Shown: piece by piece, positions 24,444-32,015 of the stretch
Layout: each line of letters opens with the position of its first letter
Numbering within the stretch: the first letter of the stretch is position 1
From: JACIYW01 sp014359745
GTDB lineage: Bacteria > Pseudomonadota > Alphaproteobacteria > Rhodobacterales > Rhodobacteraceae
Length of the DNA stretch: 64,000 nucleotides
Reading direction: 5' to 3'
NCBI GenBank assembly: GCA_050433985.1
Contig: JBNPWE010000006.1
Span: 1 to 64,000 of the forward strand
Position numbers and translations under genes: made by a program
Notes under the pieces: model-generated
What the model was told of the DNA's origin: nothing
Database searches by the model: none
The model's input: the letters and a program-made list of their open reading frames with translations, nothing else

Positions 24444-25445
24444 TCAGATAAGTTTGCCCATCGCCACGGCCACATCCGCCATACGGTTCGAAAAACCCCA
24501 TTCGTTATCATACCACGACAGGATCCGGCACAGGTTCCCGGTCATCACCCTGGTCTGATCAAGGTGAACCACCGAAGACCGGGAATCGTGGTTGAAATCC
24601 ATGCTGACATTGGGCTGGTCGGTCACGCCCAGAATGCCTTTCAGGGGGCCGCCCGCCGCCGCGATCAGGGCGGCGTTGATGGCTTCTGCCGAAGTATCCC
24701 TGCCCGCCTCGAACACGAAATCCACGACCGAGACATTGGGCGTGGGCACGCGGATTGCAACGCCATCAAGCTTGCCGTCCAGATCGGGCAGCACCAGGCC
24801 AACCGCCTTTGCCGCGCCCGTCGTCGTGGGGATCATGCTGAGCGCCGCGGCGCGGCCGCGATACAGATCCTTGTGCAGCGTATCAAGCGTGGGCTGGTCG
24901 CCGGTATAGCTGTGGATGGTGGTCATGAAGCCGCGTTTGATCCCGATGGCACTGTGCAGGACATGGGCCACCGGGGCCAGGCAATTCGTGGTGCAGGATG
25001 CGCAGGACACGACCAGATCACTGGCGCGCAATGCCGCGTGGTTGACGCCGTAAACGATGGTCTGATCCGCCCCTTTCGAGGGGGCCGATACCAGCACCCT
25101 TTGGGCGCCGTTTTGCAGATGGGCGGCGGCCTTGTCGCGGTCGGTAAAGATGCCGGTGCATTCAAGCGCCACATCCACATCGCCCCAGGGCAGGTCGGCG
25201 GGATCGCGCAGCGCCGTCACCCGGATCGGGCCACGGCCCACGTCGATCGTGTCATCGGTTGTGGTGACGGTGCCGGGAAAGCGGCCATGGACGGAATCGA
25301 ACCGGATCAGGTGGGCGTTGGTTTCCACCGGGCCCAGATCGTTGATCGCCACCACCTCTATATCGGTGCGTCCCGATTCGATGATGCCGCGCAGGATGTT
25401 GCGGCCGATCCGGCCGAACCCGTTGATTGCCACCTTGACCGCCAT
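24444..25445 (-). CDS. gap: Glyceraldehyde-3-phosphate dehydrogenase, type I (first copy)
   Basis: A 333-residue phosphorylating GAPDH. The NAD site is INGFGRIGRNILR, the catalytic cysteine lies in SCASCTTNCLAPVAHVL, and the C-terminal domain has HSYTGDQPTLDTLHKDL and WYDNEWGFSNRMADV. Start at 25445 is fixed by GGAAAGG upstream. A second type I gene lies 400 bases upstream on the same strand, so the two are likely paralogues with different roles or regulation. A promoter and a palindromic operator precede this copy, so it has its own transcription start. Confidence 0.95.
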   Translation of the reverse strand: MAVKVAINGFGRIGRNILRGIIESGRTDIEVVAINDLGPVETNAHLIRFDSVHGRFPGTVTTTDDTIDVGRGPIRVTALRDPADLPWGDVDVALECTGIFTDRDKAAAHLQNGAQRVLVSAPSKGADQTIVYGVNHAALRASDLVVSCASCTTNCLAPVAHVLHSAIGIKRGFMTTIHSYTGDQPTLDTLHKDLYRGRAAALSMIPTTTGAAKAVGLVLPDLDGKLDGVAIRVPTPNVSVVDFVFEAGRDTSAEAINAALIAAAGGPLKGILGVTDQPNVSMDFNHDSRSSVVHLDQTRVMTGNLCRILSWYDNEWGFSNRMADVAVAMGKLI

Positions 25446-25518
25446 GTCGCGACCTTTCCGAAACCGAGGGGCCTGAAATTGCGGGGCCTGAAACTGCGGG
25501 GGGTGCCGTGCGCAGGCC

Positions 25519-25534
25519 TCGTTAGCGCTAACAT
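25519..25534. promoter_or_regulatory. LacI-family-like operator and promoter of gap
   Basis: GTTAGCGCTAAC (25521-25532) is a perfect 12-bp palindrome, 14 of 16 like ATGTTAGCGCTAACAT. Minus-strand promoter elements TTGAAC (25571-25566), a 17-base spacer and TATGTC (25548-25543) place the operator at about +1 to +17, ideal for repression. The motif resembles that of the LacI-family carbon regulator CceR of Rhodobacter. Confidence 0.55.
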
Positions 25535-25589
25535 CAAGGCCAGACATAAGGACGCGCACGCCAGAGTTCAACCAGACCCGCAGCGTGAG

Positions 25590-25693
25590 CGTCCGAGAAA
25601 ACGCTTTATCGCTTCATCTTGGAAAAAATATTCAAATCCCGCGCCCGCCTTGCGCGCGCCGGTCAGGGGAATGCAGCCGACCGACGGAAACCC
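25590..25693 (-). repeat. Dispersed GAGTATTTTTT repeat, copy E
   Basis: Core 25613-25633 reads GAATATTTTTTCCAAGATGA on the minus strand. The left part GGGTTTCCGTCGGTCGGC then CCCCTGACCGGCGCGCGC matches copy F. It follows the 46-aa gene on its own strand. Confidence 0.8.
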
Positions 25694-25696
25694 ACT

Positions 25697-25837
25697 TTAG
25701 CGCCAGAAGGCCAGATATTCCACCAGGGTTGCGAATTTGCGGATCACGAACAGGGTCGCCCCGGTCTGTGCCCATATATCCAGACCGATCGCCAGAACGA
25801 TCAGCCCCCCAAGCCAGAGCGCGATGCGGTTGGTCAT
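25697..25837 (-). CDS. Small single-pass membrane protein coupled to the second gap gene
   Basis: A 46-residue protein, MTNRIALWLGGLIVLAIGLD onward, with one transmembrane helix (about 6-22), a second hydrophobic stretch (FVIRKFATLVEYLAFW) and Trp/Arg at the end. It starts seven bases after the stop of the upstream GAPDH gene, with AGGGATGG as a ribosome site, so it is very probably the last cistron of that operon. I do not recognise a described function. It is too short for most automatic gene callers, but the spacing and composition support it. Confidence 0.65.
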   Translation of the reverse strand: MTNRIALWLGGLIVLAIGLDIWAQTGATLFVIRKFATLVEYLAFWR

Positions 25838-25844
25838 GCCATCC

Positions 25845-26849
25845 CTAGTGCAGCAGGCGCCCCATTGCGGCGGCCACATCGGCCATGCGGCAGGAAAAGC
25901 CCCATTCGTTATCATACCAGGCCATCACCCGCACGGTGCGGCCCCCCACCACCCGCGTCTGATCGGGGGCAAAGATACAGGAATGGGTGGTGTGGTTGAA
26001 GTCAATCGAAACCTTGGGTTCGGGGTCATAGGCCAGCACGGCGCCCATGTGGCCCGCCGCCGCCTCGGCCATCACGGCATTGACATCGGCGACGCTGACC
26101 GACCGTGCCGCCTCGAACGTCAGATCGACGGCGGAAACGTTCGGCGTGGGCACACGCAGGGCGGTGCCGTCAAGGCGGCCTGCCAGTTCGGGCAGCACCT
26201 CGCCCAGGGCCTTGGCGGCGCCGGTGGTGGTGGGGATCATCGCCATGGCGGCGGCGCGTGCGCGATACAGGTCATCGTGGCGACGATCCAGCGTGGGCTG
26301 GTCGCCGGTATAGCTGTGGATGGTGGTCATGATGCCGCGCTCGATCCCGATCGCGTCGTTCAGAACCTTGGCCAGCGGCGCCAGGCAGTTGGTGGTGCAC
26401 GATCCGTTCGACACGACGTGATCGTCGATGGTCAGGCTGCGGTGATTGACGCCGTAAACCACGGTGCGGTCGGCGTTCCGGGCGGGCGCCGACACCAGCA
26501 CCCGCTGCGCGCCACGGCCCAGATGCACCGCCGCCCTGGCGCGGTCGTTGAACTTGCCGGTGCATTCCAGAACCACGTCGACGCCGCCCCAATCCAGGGT
26601 TTCGGGATCGTAGGTTGACATCACCTGCATCGGCCCGCGCCCCAGATCGATCGTGTCGCCGGCCACGCGCACGCTGCCCGGAAAGCGGCCATGCACGGAA
26701 TCGTATTTCAGAAGATGCGCGTTGGTCTCGATCGGGCCGGTGGCGTTGATCTTGACCACCTGCACGTCATTGCGCCCCGATGTGGCGATATGCGCCAGCG
26801 TGCAGCGCCCGATACGGCCGAATCCGTTGATCCCGATGGTGATGGTCAT
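25845..26849 (-). CDS. gap: Glyceraldehyde-3-phosphate dehydrogenase, type I (second copy)
   Basis: A 334-residue phosphorylating GAPDH, closely like the first copy but differing throughout: INGFGRIGRCTLAHIATSGR at the NAD site, SNGSCTTNCLAPLAKVL at the catalytic cysteine, HSYTGDQPTLDRRHDDLYRA and WYDNEWGFSCRMADVAAA. AGGAGTT precedes the ATG at 26849. The 46-aa membrane gene follows directly. The presence of two complete copies in tandem suggests either an old duplication with divided glycolytic and gluconeogenic roles or different coenzyme preference; sequence alone does not decide. Confidence 0.95.
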   Translation of the reverse strand: MTITIGINGFGRIGRCTLAHIATSGRNDVQVVKINATGPIETNAHLLKYDSVHGRFPGSVRVAGDTIDLGRGPMQVMSTYDPETLDWGGVDVVLECTGKFNDRARAAVHLGRGAQRVLVSAPARNADRTVVYGVNHRSLTIDDHVVSNGSCTTNCLAPLAKVLNDAIGIERGIMTTIHSYTGDQPTLDRRHDDLYRARAAAMAMIPTTTGAAKALGEVLPELAGRLDGTALRVPTPNVSAVDLTFEAARSVSVADVNAVMAEAAAGHMGAVLAYDPEPKVSIDFNHTTHSCIFAPDQTRVVGGRTVRVMAWYDNEWGFSCRMADVAAAMGRLLH

Positions 26850-26918
26850 GCGCACAACTCCTGTAAGCTTGCGCGCGGATAGCACGGCAGGCCGAAAAGT
26901 TAAATAAGGCAAATCATC

Positions 26919-26934
26919 ATGTTAGCGGAAACAT
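26919..26934. promoter_or_regulatory. LacI-family-like operator of the second gap gene
   Basis: ATGTTAGCGGAAACAT is an imperfect palindrome (six of its eight base pairs are symmetric) sharing ATGTTAGCG with the consensus half of the first gap operator. It lies 70 bases before the ATG. Confidence 0.45.
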
Positions 26935-27004
26935 CGGCTTTGGGGGTAACAATCGGGTCAATCGTGTCGCATCCATCCCTGGCCTTTGGTGCCTGGTGCG
27001 CTCA

Positions 27005-27124
27005 ACCGGGCCCGCACCCTGACGGAAAAAACCCTCTTTCCCATCCTCTCGAAAAAAATACTCAATCCCCGCCCCCGCCACGCGCGCGCCGGTCAGGGGA
27101 ATTCACCCGACCCACGGGAACCCG
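27005..27124 (-). repeat. Dispersed GAGTATTTTTT repeat, copy F (near-complete)
   Basis: On the minus strand the element reads GGGTTCCCGTGGGTCGGGTG, AATTCCCCTGACCGGCGCG, a variable GC stretch, GGGATTGAGTATTTTTTTCG, then AGAGGATGGGAAAGAGGGTT. Its core is 27042-27063. It starts three bases after the formate dehydrogenase alpha stop. This is the best reference copy of the family. Confidence 0.85.
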
Positions 27125-27126
27125 CC

Positions 27127-29880
27127 CTAGGCTGCGGCCACCCGCACCGCCGCGAACTTGAATTCGGGGATCTTGCCATAGGGGTCTATCGCCGGGTTGG
27201 TCAGCACGTTCGCCGCCGCCTCGACATAGGCGAAGGGCACGAACACCATGTCGGGGGCCACCGCCCGGTCGGCCCGCGCCATCAGGGTGATCGCGCCGCG
27301 CCGGGTTTCCAGCCGCACCATGCCGCCCGGATCGACGCCCAGCGCCCGCAGGGTGGCGGGGTGCAGCGAGCAATTCGCCTCGGGTTCCACCGTATCCAGC
27401 ACCTTTGACCGGCGCGTCATCGATCCGGTGTGCCAATGTTCCAACTGCCGCCCGGTGGTCAGGATCATCGGATAATCGGCATCGGGCACCTCGGCGGGGG
27501 CGGTCACTTGCGCGGGGGTGAATTTCGCCCGGCCGCCTTCGCGGGGGAAGCCGTCGCCGAACACCACCGAATGGCCGGGGTGATCGGGGGCGGGGCAGGG
27601 GTAGGTCACGGCGCCCTCTGCCTCCAGCCGGTCCCAGGTGATATTGTCAAGGCTGGGCATGCCCAGTTTCATTTCCGCGAACACATCGGCGGGGCTGTCA
27701 TAGGACCAGTTCAGACCAAGGCGGCGGGCCAGATCGACGGTGATCGCCCAATCCTCGCGCGCCTCGCCCGGCGGGGGAACGGCGCGGCGGCCCATCTGCA
27801 CCTGGCGGTTTGTATTCGTCACCGTACCGGATTTTTCATAAAAGGCGCTGGCGGGCAGGATCACATCGGCGAAATTCGCGGTTTCGGTCAGAAACACATC
27901 CTGCACGACAAGATGTTCCAGTTTGGCCAGCGCATCGCGCGCATGGGTCACGTCTGGGTCTGACATGGCGGGGTTTTCGCCCTGAATATACATGCCGCGA
28001 ATCTCGCCCGCATGCACGGCATCAAGGATTTCCGTCACCGTCAGCCCCTTTTCGGCCGACCAGTCACCCGATCCCCAGACATCGGAAAAATGCCCGCGGA
28101 TGCCCGCATCGGTCACCGTCTGGTAATCGGGCAGGAACATCGGGATCAGCCCGGCATCGGATGCGCCCTGCACGTTGTTCTGCCCGCGCAGCGGATGCAG
28201 GCCGGTGCCGGGTCGCCCGACATGGCCGCACATCAGCGCCAGGCTGATCAGACAGCGCGAATTGTCGGTGCCATGGATATGCTGCGAAACCCCCATGCCC
28301 CAAAAGATCATCCCGGCCTTGGCGCGGGCGAATTCGCGGGCCACGGCGCGCAGGGTCTCGGCGGGAATGCCGCAGATACCTTCCATCTTTTCGGGGGTGA
28401 AATTGGCCAGATGGGCCTTTTCCGCCTCCCAGTTCTCGGTGAAGGCCTGGATATATTGCCGGTCGTAAAGGTCTTCCTCGACAATCACATGGCAGATTGC
28501 GTTCAGCATCGCCACATCCGTGCCGGGGCGGAATTGCAGCATATGGCTGGCAAAACGTTTCAGCGCCTGACCGCGCGGGTCCATCACGATCAGCTTGCCG
28601 CCGCGTTTGGTGAACTGCTTGAAAAAGGTCGCGGCAACGGGGTGGTTTTCGATCGGGTTGGCGCCGATGACGATGGCCACATCGGCGTTCTCGATCTCGT
28701 TGAACGACGCGGTAACACCGCCAGACCCGACATTCTCGATCAGTGCAAACACCGATGAGGCATGGCACAGCCGCGTGCAGTGATCGACGTTGTTATGCCC
28801 GAACCCCTGCCGGATCAGCTTCTGAAAGAGATAGGCCTCTTCATTGGTGCATTTGGCCGATCCGAACCCCGCCACCGCGCGCCCGCCGCTGGTATCGCGC
28901 AACCGTGCCAGACCGCCTGCTGCGGCCTGCACCGCCTCTTCCCAACTGGCCTCGCGAAAATGCGCCTGCCAGTTGCCGGGATCAACGTTAAGGCCCTTGG
29001 CGGGCGCATCATCGCGCCGGATCAAGGGTTTGGTCAGGCGGTGGGGATGGTGGATGTAATCATAACCAAACCGCCCCTTGACGCACAGCCGCCCCTCGTT
29101 CGCGGGGCCGTTGATGCCGTCGACATAGACAACCTTGTCATCCCTGACCTTCAGCGACACCTGGCAGCCGACGCCGCAGAACGGGCAGACCGATTTCACC
29201 GCGCGGTCATAGGCGCGGCTGTCGCCTTCCTGTTGGTCGTTCAGAACCGATGCGGGCATCAGCGCACCGGTGGGGCAGGCCTGCACGCATTCGCCGCAGG
29301 CCACACAGGTGCTGTTGCCCATCGGATCGTCGAAATCAAACACCGGATAGGCATCATGGCCCCGGCCCGCCATGCCGATCACGTCATTCACCTGCACTTC
29401 GCGGCAGGCGCGCACGCACAGGCCGCAGGAAATGCAGGCATCCAGGTTGACGCGCATCGCCACATGGCTGTCGTCAAGCAGGGGGATTCGCTCGGCCTCC
29501 AGCGTGGGAAATCGGCTGGTGGTGACGCCCTGCGCCGCCGCCATGTCCCACATGTGGCTCGATCGGTCATGCGCCGCCGCCTGTTCGGGCTGGTCGGCCA
29601 GCAACAGTTCCATCACCAGCGCGCGGGCCTTTACCGCCCGGTCGGAGGCAGTTTTCACCACCATCCCCTCGGTCGGCGCGCGGCAGCAGGACGGGGCGAG
29701 AACCCGCTCGCCCTCGATTTCCACCATGCAGGCGCGGCAGTTGCCATCGGGGCGATAGCCGGGCGCGGGCCTGTGGCACAGATGCGGGATCGTGGTGCCT
29801 TCACGCGCGGCCACATCCCACAGGGTTTCGCCGTCTTGCGCGGTCACGTCGCGGCCATCGAGGCTGAAGGAAATGCCCAT
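27127..29880 (-). CDS. fdsA: NAD-dependent formate dehydrogenase, molybdenum-containing alpha subunit
   Basis: A 917-residue cytosolic molybdopterin oxidoreductase. Order: NuoG-like [2Fe-2S] domain (CHRPAPGYRPDGNCRAC, about 35-50), His-Cys cluster region, two ferredoxin-type [4Fe-4S] motifs (CISCGLCVRAC and CVACGECVQACP, about 145-210), then the FdhA core with its own [4Fe-4S] (CPFCGVGC ... CVKG). The molybdenum ligand is cysteine, in VDHCTRLCHASS, not selenocysteine. C-terminal molybdopterin-guanine-dinucleotide domain has TTGRQLEHWHTGSMTRRS. It oxidises formate to CO2. It follows fdsB with two bases between. No delta subunit or FdhD chaperone gene comes after it here. Confidence 0.93.
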   Translation of the reverse strand: MGISFSLDGRDVTAQDGETLWDVAAREGTTIPHLCHRPAPGYRPDGNCRACMVEIEGERVLAPSCCRAPTEGMVVKTASDRAVKARALVMELLLADQPEQAAAHDRSSHMWDMAAAQGVTTSRFPTLEAERIPLLDDSHVAMRVNLDACISCGLCVRACREVQVNDVIGMAGRGHDAYPVFDFDDPMGNSTCVACGECVQACPTGALMPASVLNDQQEGDSRAYDRAVKSVCPFCGVGCQVSLKVRDDKVVYVDGINGPANEGRLCVKGRFGYDYIHHPHRLTKPLIRRDDAPAKGLNVDPGNWQAHFREASWEEAVQAAAGGLARLRDTSGGRAVAGFGSAKCTNEEAYLFQKLIRQGFGHNNVDHCTRLCHASSVFALIENVGSGGVTASFNEIENADVAIVIGANPIENHPVAATFFKQFTKRGGKLIVMDPRGQALKRFASHMLQFRPGTDVAMLNAICHVIVEEDLYDRQYIQAFTENWEAEKAHLANFTPEKMEGICGIPAETLRAVAREFARAKAGMIFWGMGVSQHIHGTDNSRCLISLALMCGHVGRPGTGLHPLRGQNNVQGASDAGLIPMFLPDYQTVTDAGIRGHFSDVWGSGDWSAEKGLTVTEILDAVHAGEIRGMYIQGENPAMSDPDVTHARDALAKLEHLVVQDVFLTETANFADVILPASAFYEKSGTVTNTNRQVQMGRRAVPPPGEAREDWAITVDLARRLGLNWSYDSPADVFAEMKLGMPSLDNITWDRLEAEGAVTYPCPAPDHPGHSVVFGDGFPREGGRAKFTPAQVTAPAEVPDADYPMILTTGRQLEHWHTGSMTRRSKVLDTVEPEANCSLHPATLRALGVDPGGMVRLETRRGAITLMARADRAVAPDMVFVPFAYVEAAANVLTNPAIDPYGKIPEFKFAAVRVAAA

Positions 29881-29882
29881 GC

Positions 29883-31568
29883 TCAGACCTCATCCGAAAA
29901 ATGTTTCATCGTCAGGCGGATCGCGTTTGGCGCGGCCTGCCCAAGGCCGCAGATCGACGCATCTTCCATCACCGAACACAGATCCTCCAACAGCGCCCGA
30001 TCCCATTTCGGGGCCTGCATCAGCTTGACCGCCTTTTCGCAGCCCACCCGGCAGGGGGTGCATTGGCCGCAGCTTTCCGCCTCGAAAAACTGCAAGATGT
30101 TCAGCGCCGCATCGCGCGCCCGGTCGCGGTCCGACAGCACCACCACGGCGGCCGATCCTATGAACGATCCGTGCGGCTGCAACGTGTCGAAATCCAGGGG
30201 CACATCGTTCAGCGTTGCGGGCAACAGCCCCGATGACGGCCCGCCCGGCTGATAGGCGGTAAAGCGATGCCCTTCGGCCATGCCGCCCGCCGCGTCGATC
30301 AGATCGAGGATCGTCGATCCAGCGGGCAAAAGGTAAACGCCGGGCGCCGCCACCCGCCCCGAGATCGAATAGGACCGCAGCCCCTTGCGGCCATTCTTTT
30401 CATGCGCCGACAGGATCTGCCCGCCCTCGCGCACCACCCGCGCGACCCAGTGCAATGTCTCGACATTGTGAACAAGGGTCGGGCGGTCAAAGAGGCCCAC
30501 CTGCGCCACATAGGGCGGGCGCAGGCGCGGGATGCCGCGCTTGCCCTCGATCGATTCGATCATCGCCGATTCCTCGCCGCAGATATAGGCGCCGGCACCG
30601 CGCCGCAGATCGATGTAACCGGGGGTAACGATCCCTGCCGCCTCCAGCGCCGCGATCTCTTGCGCCAGGATATGCAGAACGGCGGGATATTCATCGCGCA
30701 TGTAGATATAGCAGCGCTCTGCCTCGACCGCCCAGGCGGCAATCAGCATCCCCTCCAGCATCAGATGCGGGGTGCGTTCCAGATACCAGCGGTCCTTGAA
30801 GGTGCCCGGCTCCCCCTCATCGCCATTCACCGCGAGATACCGTGGCCCGGCGCCCGCGCGCACGAACCCCCATTTCCTGCCCGAAGGGAACCCGGCCCCG
30901 CCAAGCCCCCGCAACCCCGAGGCAAGCACCGCCTCTTGCACCGCCTGCCAGTCGCCACCCTTGCGAAGGTGCAAAAGCTGCACATAGCCCCCGGCGGCGC
31001 GATAGGCCTTGAACCCCTCATAGGCCGGGATTTCGGCATGGAAATCGCCCGCCGCGATCACCCCGGCCACCGTTGCGGGAGTTGCGTGATCGACATGGCG
31101 GTGCCCGACCTCGGCCACCGGCGCGGTATCGCACCGCCCCATGCAGGGCGCGCGCAGCACCCGCACCCGCGCCGGATCGTGCCCGGCCTCAAGCGCCGCG
31201 ATCAGGGCCTCCGATCCCGCCAGTTCGCAGGACAGAGAGTCGCAGACCCGAATGGTCAGATCGGGTGGCGGCAGGTCATCATCGCGCAGCGGATCGAAAT
31301 GGGCATAGAACGTCGCCACTTCCCAGACCTCGGCCATCGAGATGCGCAGCTCTTCGGCCAGCGCGCGCAGATGCCGGGCCGACAGATGGCCATGCGCATC
31401 CTGCAAGAGGTGCAGAAACTCGATCAGCAAATCCCGCCTGCGCGGCCGCGCGCCAAGCAGGCCCTGCACCTCTTTCAGTGCCTGATCGTCGAACTGCCGC
31501 CCCTTGGGCGTCTTGCGCCCCCGCCCACGGCCCGATTTCCAGACGCCATCCTGTTGATCCAAAGCCAT
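29883..31568 (-). CDS. fdsB: Formate dehydrogenase flavoprotein subunit, NuoE-NuoF fusion
   Basis: A 561-residue fusion. Residues about 25-160 are NuoE-like with the [2Fe-2S] pattern CDSLSC ... CMGRCDTAP. About 190-540 is NuoF-like: GLRGLGGAGFPSGRKWGFV (NAD/FMN), NGDEGEPGTFKDRWYLE, GAGAYICGEESAMIESIEGK and the [4Fe-4S] motif SCGQCTPCRVGC ... CGLGQAAP. It passes electrons from formate to NAD+. ATG at 31568 is preferred (AAGGA upstream) over one at 31598. In typical fds operons gamma and beta are separate genes; here they are one protein. The stop is two bases before fdsA. Confidence 0.92.
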   Translation of the reverse strand: MALDQQDGVWKSGRGRGRKTPKGRQFDDQALKEVQGLLGARPRRRDLLIEFLHLLQDAHGHLSARHLRALAEELRISMAEVWEVATFYAHFDPLRDDDLPPPDLTIRVCDSLSCELAGSEALIAALEAGHDPARVRVLRAPCMGRCDTAPVAEVGHRHVDHATPATVAGVIAAGDFHAEIPAYEGFKAYRAAGGYVQLLHLRKGGDWQAVQEAVLASGLRGLGGAGFPSGRKWGFVRAGAGPRYLAVNGDEGEPGTFKDRWYLERTPHLMLEGMLIAAWAVEAERCYIYMRDEYPAVLHILAQEIAALEAAGIVTPGYIDLRRGAGAYICGEESAMIESIEGKRGIPRLRPPYVAQVGLFDRPTLVHNVETLHWVARVVREGGQILSAHEKNGRKGLRSYSISGRVAAPGVYLLPAGSTILDLIDAAGGMAEGHRFTAYQPGGPSSGLLPATLNDVPLDFDTLQPHGSFIGSAAVVVLSDRDRARDAALNILQFFEAESCGQCTPCRVGCEKAVKLMQAPKWDRALLEDLCSVMEDASICGLGQAAPNAIRLTMKHFSDEV

Positions 31569-31635
31569 GCGTGCCAATCCTTGCTGGGGGTCATCCATGC
31601 ATGGTGATGCGGAAAGACCGCTGCCTGGTCAATTA

Positions 31636-31684
31636 TCGATTATCGTCATGTGATAGCGGAAAACTATTGATAAGTCGATTATCG
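31636..31684. promoter_or_regulatory. Paired TCGATTATCG motifs before the formate dehydrogenase operon
   Basis: The 10-mer TCGATTATCG occurs at 31636-31645 and 31675-31684, exactly 39 bases apart, in an unusually AT-rich block 68-116 bases before the fdsB start. Such spacing on one face of the helix fits a dimeric activator. No regulator gene is adjacent. Confidence 0.5.
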
Positions 31685-31709
31685 AGTTGCATTCACGTCG
31701 GTTAGCGGC

Positions 31710-31830
31710 CGCGCCAGCGTGGGTTTCCGGCAGTCGGGTGCATTCCGTTGACCGGCGCGCGTAGGATGGTCGGGGGAGATGAGTATTTTTTCGAGAGGAT
31801 GGGAAAGAGCGTTTTCCTGTAGGGGCAGGG
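31710..31830 (+). repeat. Dispersed GAGTATTTTTT repeat, copy G
   Basis: GGGTTTCCGGCAGTCGGGTG, CATTCCGTTGACCGGCGCGC and GAGTATTTTTTCGAGAGGAT (31781-31800), then GGGAAAGAGCGTTTTCC. It ends six bases before the stop codon of the small minus-strand gene, so it lies at that gene's 3' side but in the opposite orientation. Confidence 0.8.
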
Positions 31831-31835
31831 CGAGA

Positions 31836-32015
31836 TCAGGTGCCCTGATGGCCGTCATGGCCGAGCGGGCCGCGGGCATGGTCGCGGGCGCCGGGGCCGG
31901 GATATCGCTGAATGAAACGGCCCCCCGACGGACCGTAGTCGAGCGGGCGGCCAAGAAAGCGGGCGGCCCACGCCGGGGCCGCCAAGGTCAGCGCGACGCT
32001 GGCCGCGCGGATCAC
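31836..32015 (-). CDS. Small secreted protein translationally coupled to clpA
   Basis: A 59-residue protein starting at GTG whose start overlaps the clpA stop in GTGA. Residues 1-17 (VIRAASVALTLAAPAWA) form a good signal peptide; the mature part begins ARFLGRPLDYGPSGGRF and ends in a Gly/His/Arg-rich tail (ARDHARGPLGHDGHQGT). I do not recognise the family. The four-base overlap, signal peptide and a repeat copy right after the stop argue that it is a real gene. No cysteine is present. An unrelated exported product in the same transcript as a cytosolic unfoldase is unexpected. Confidence 0.55.
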   Translation of the reverse strand: MIRAASVALTLAAPAWAARFLGRPLDYGPSGGRFIQRYPGPGARDHARGPLGHDGHQGT

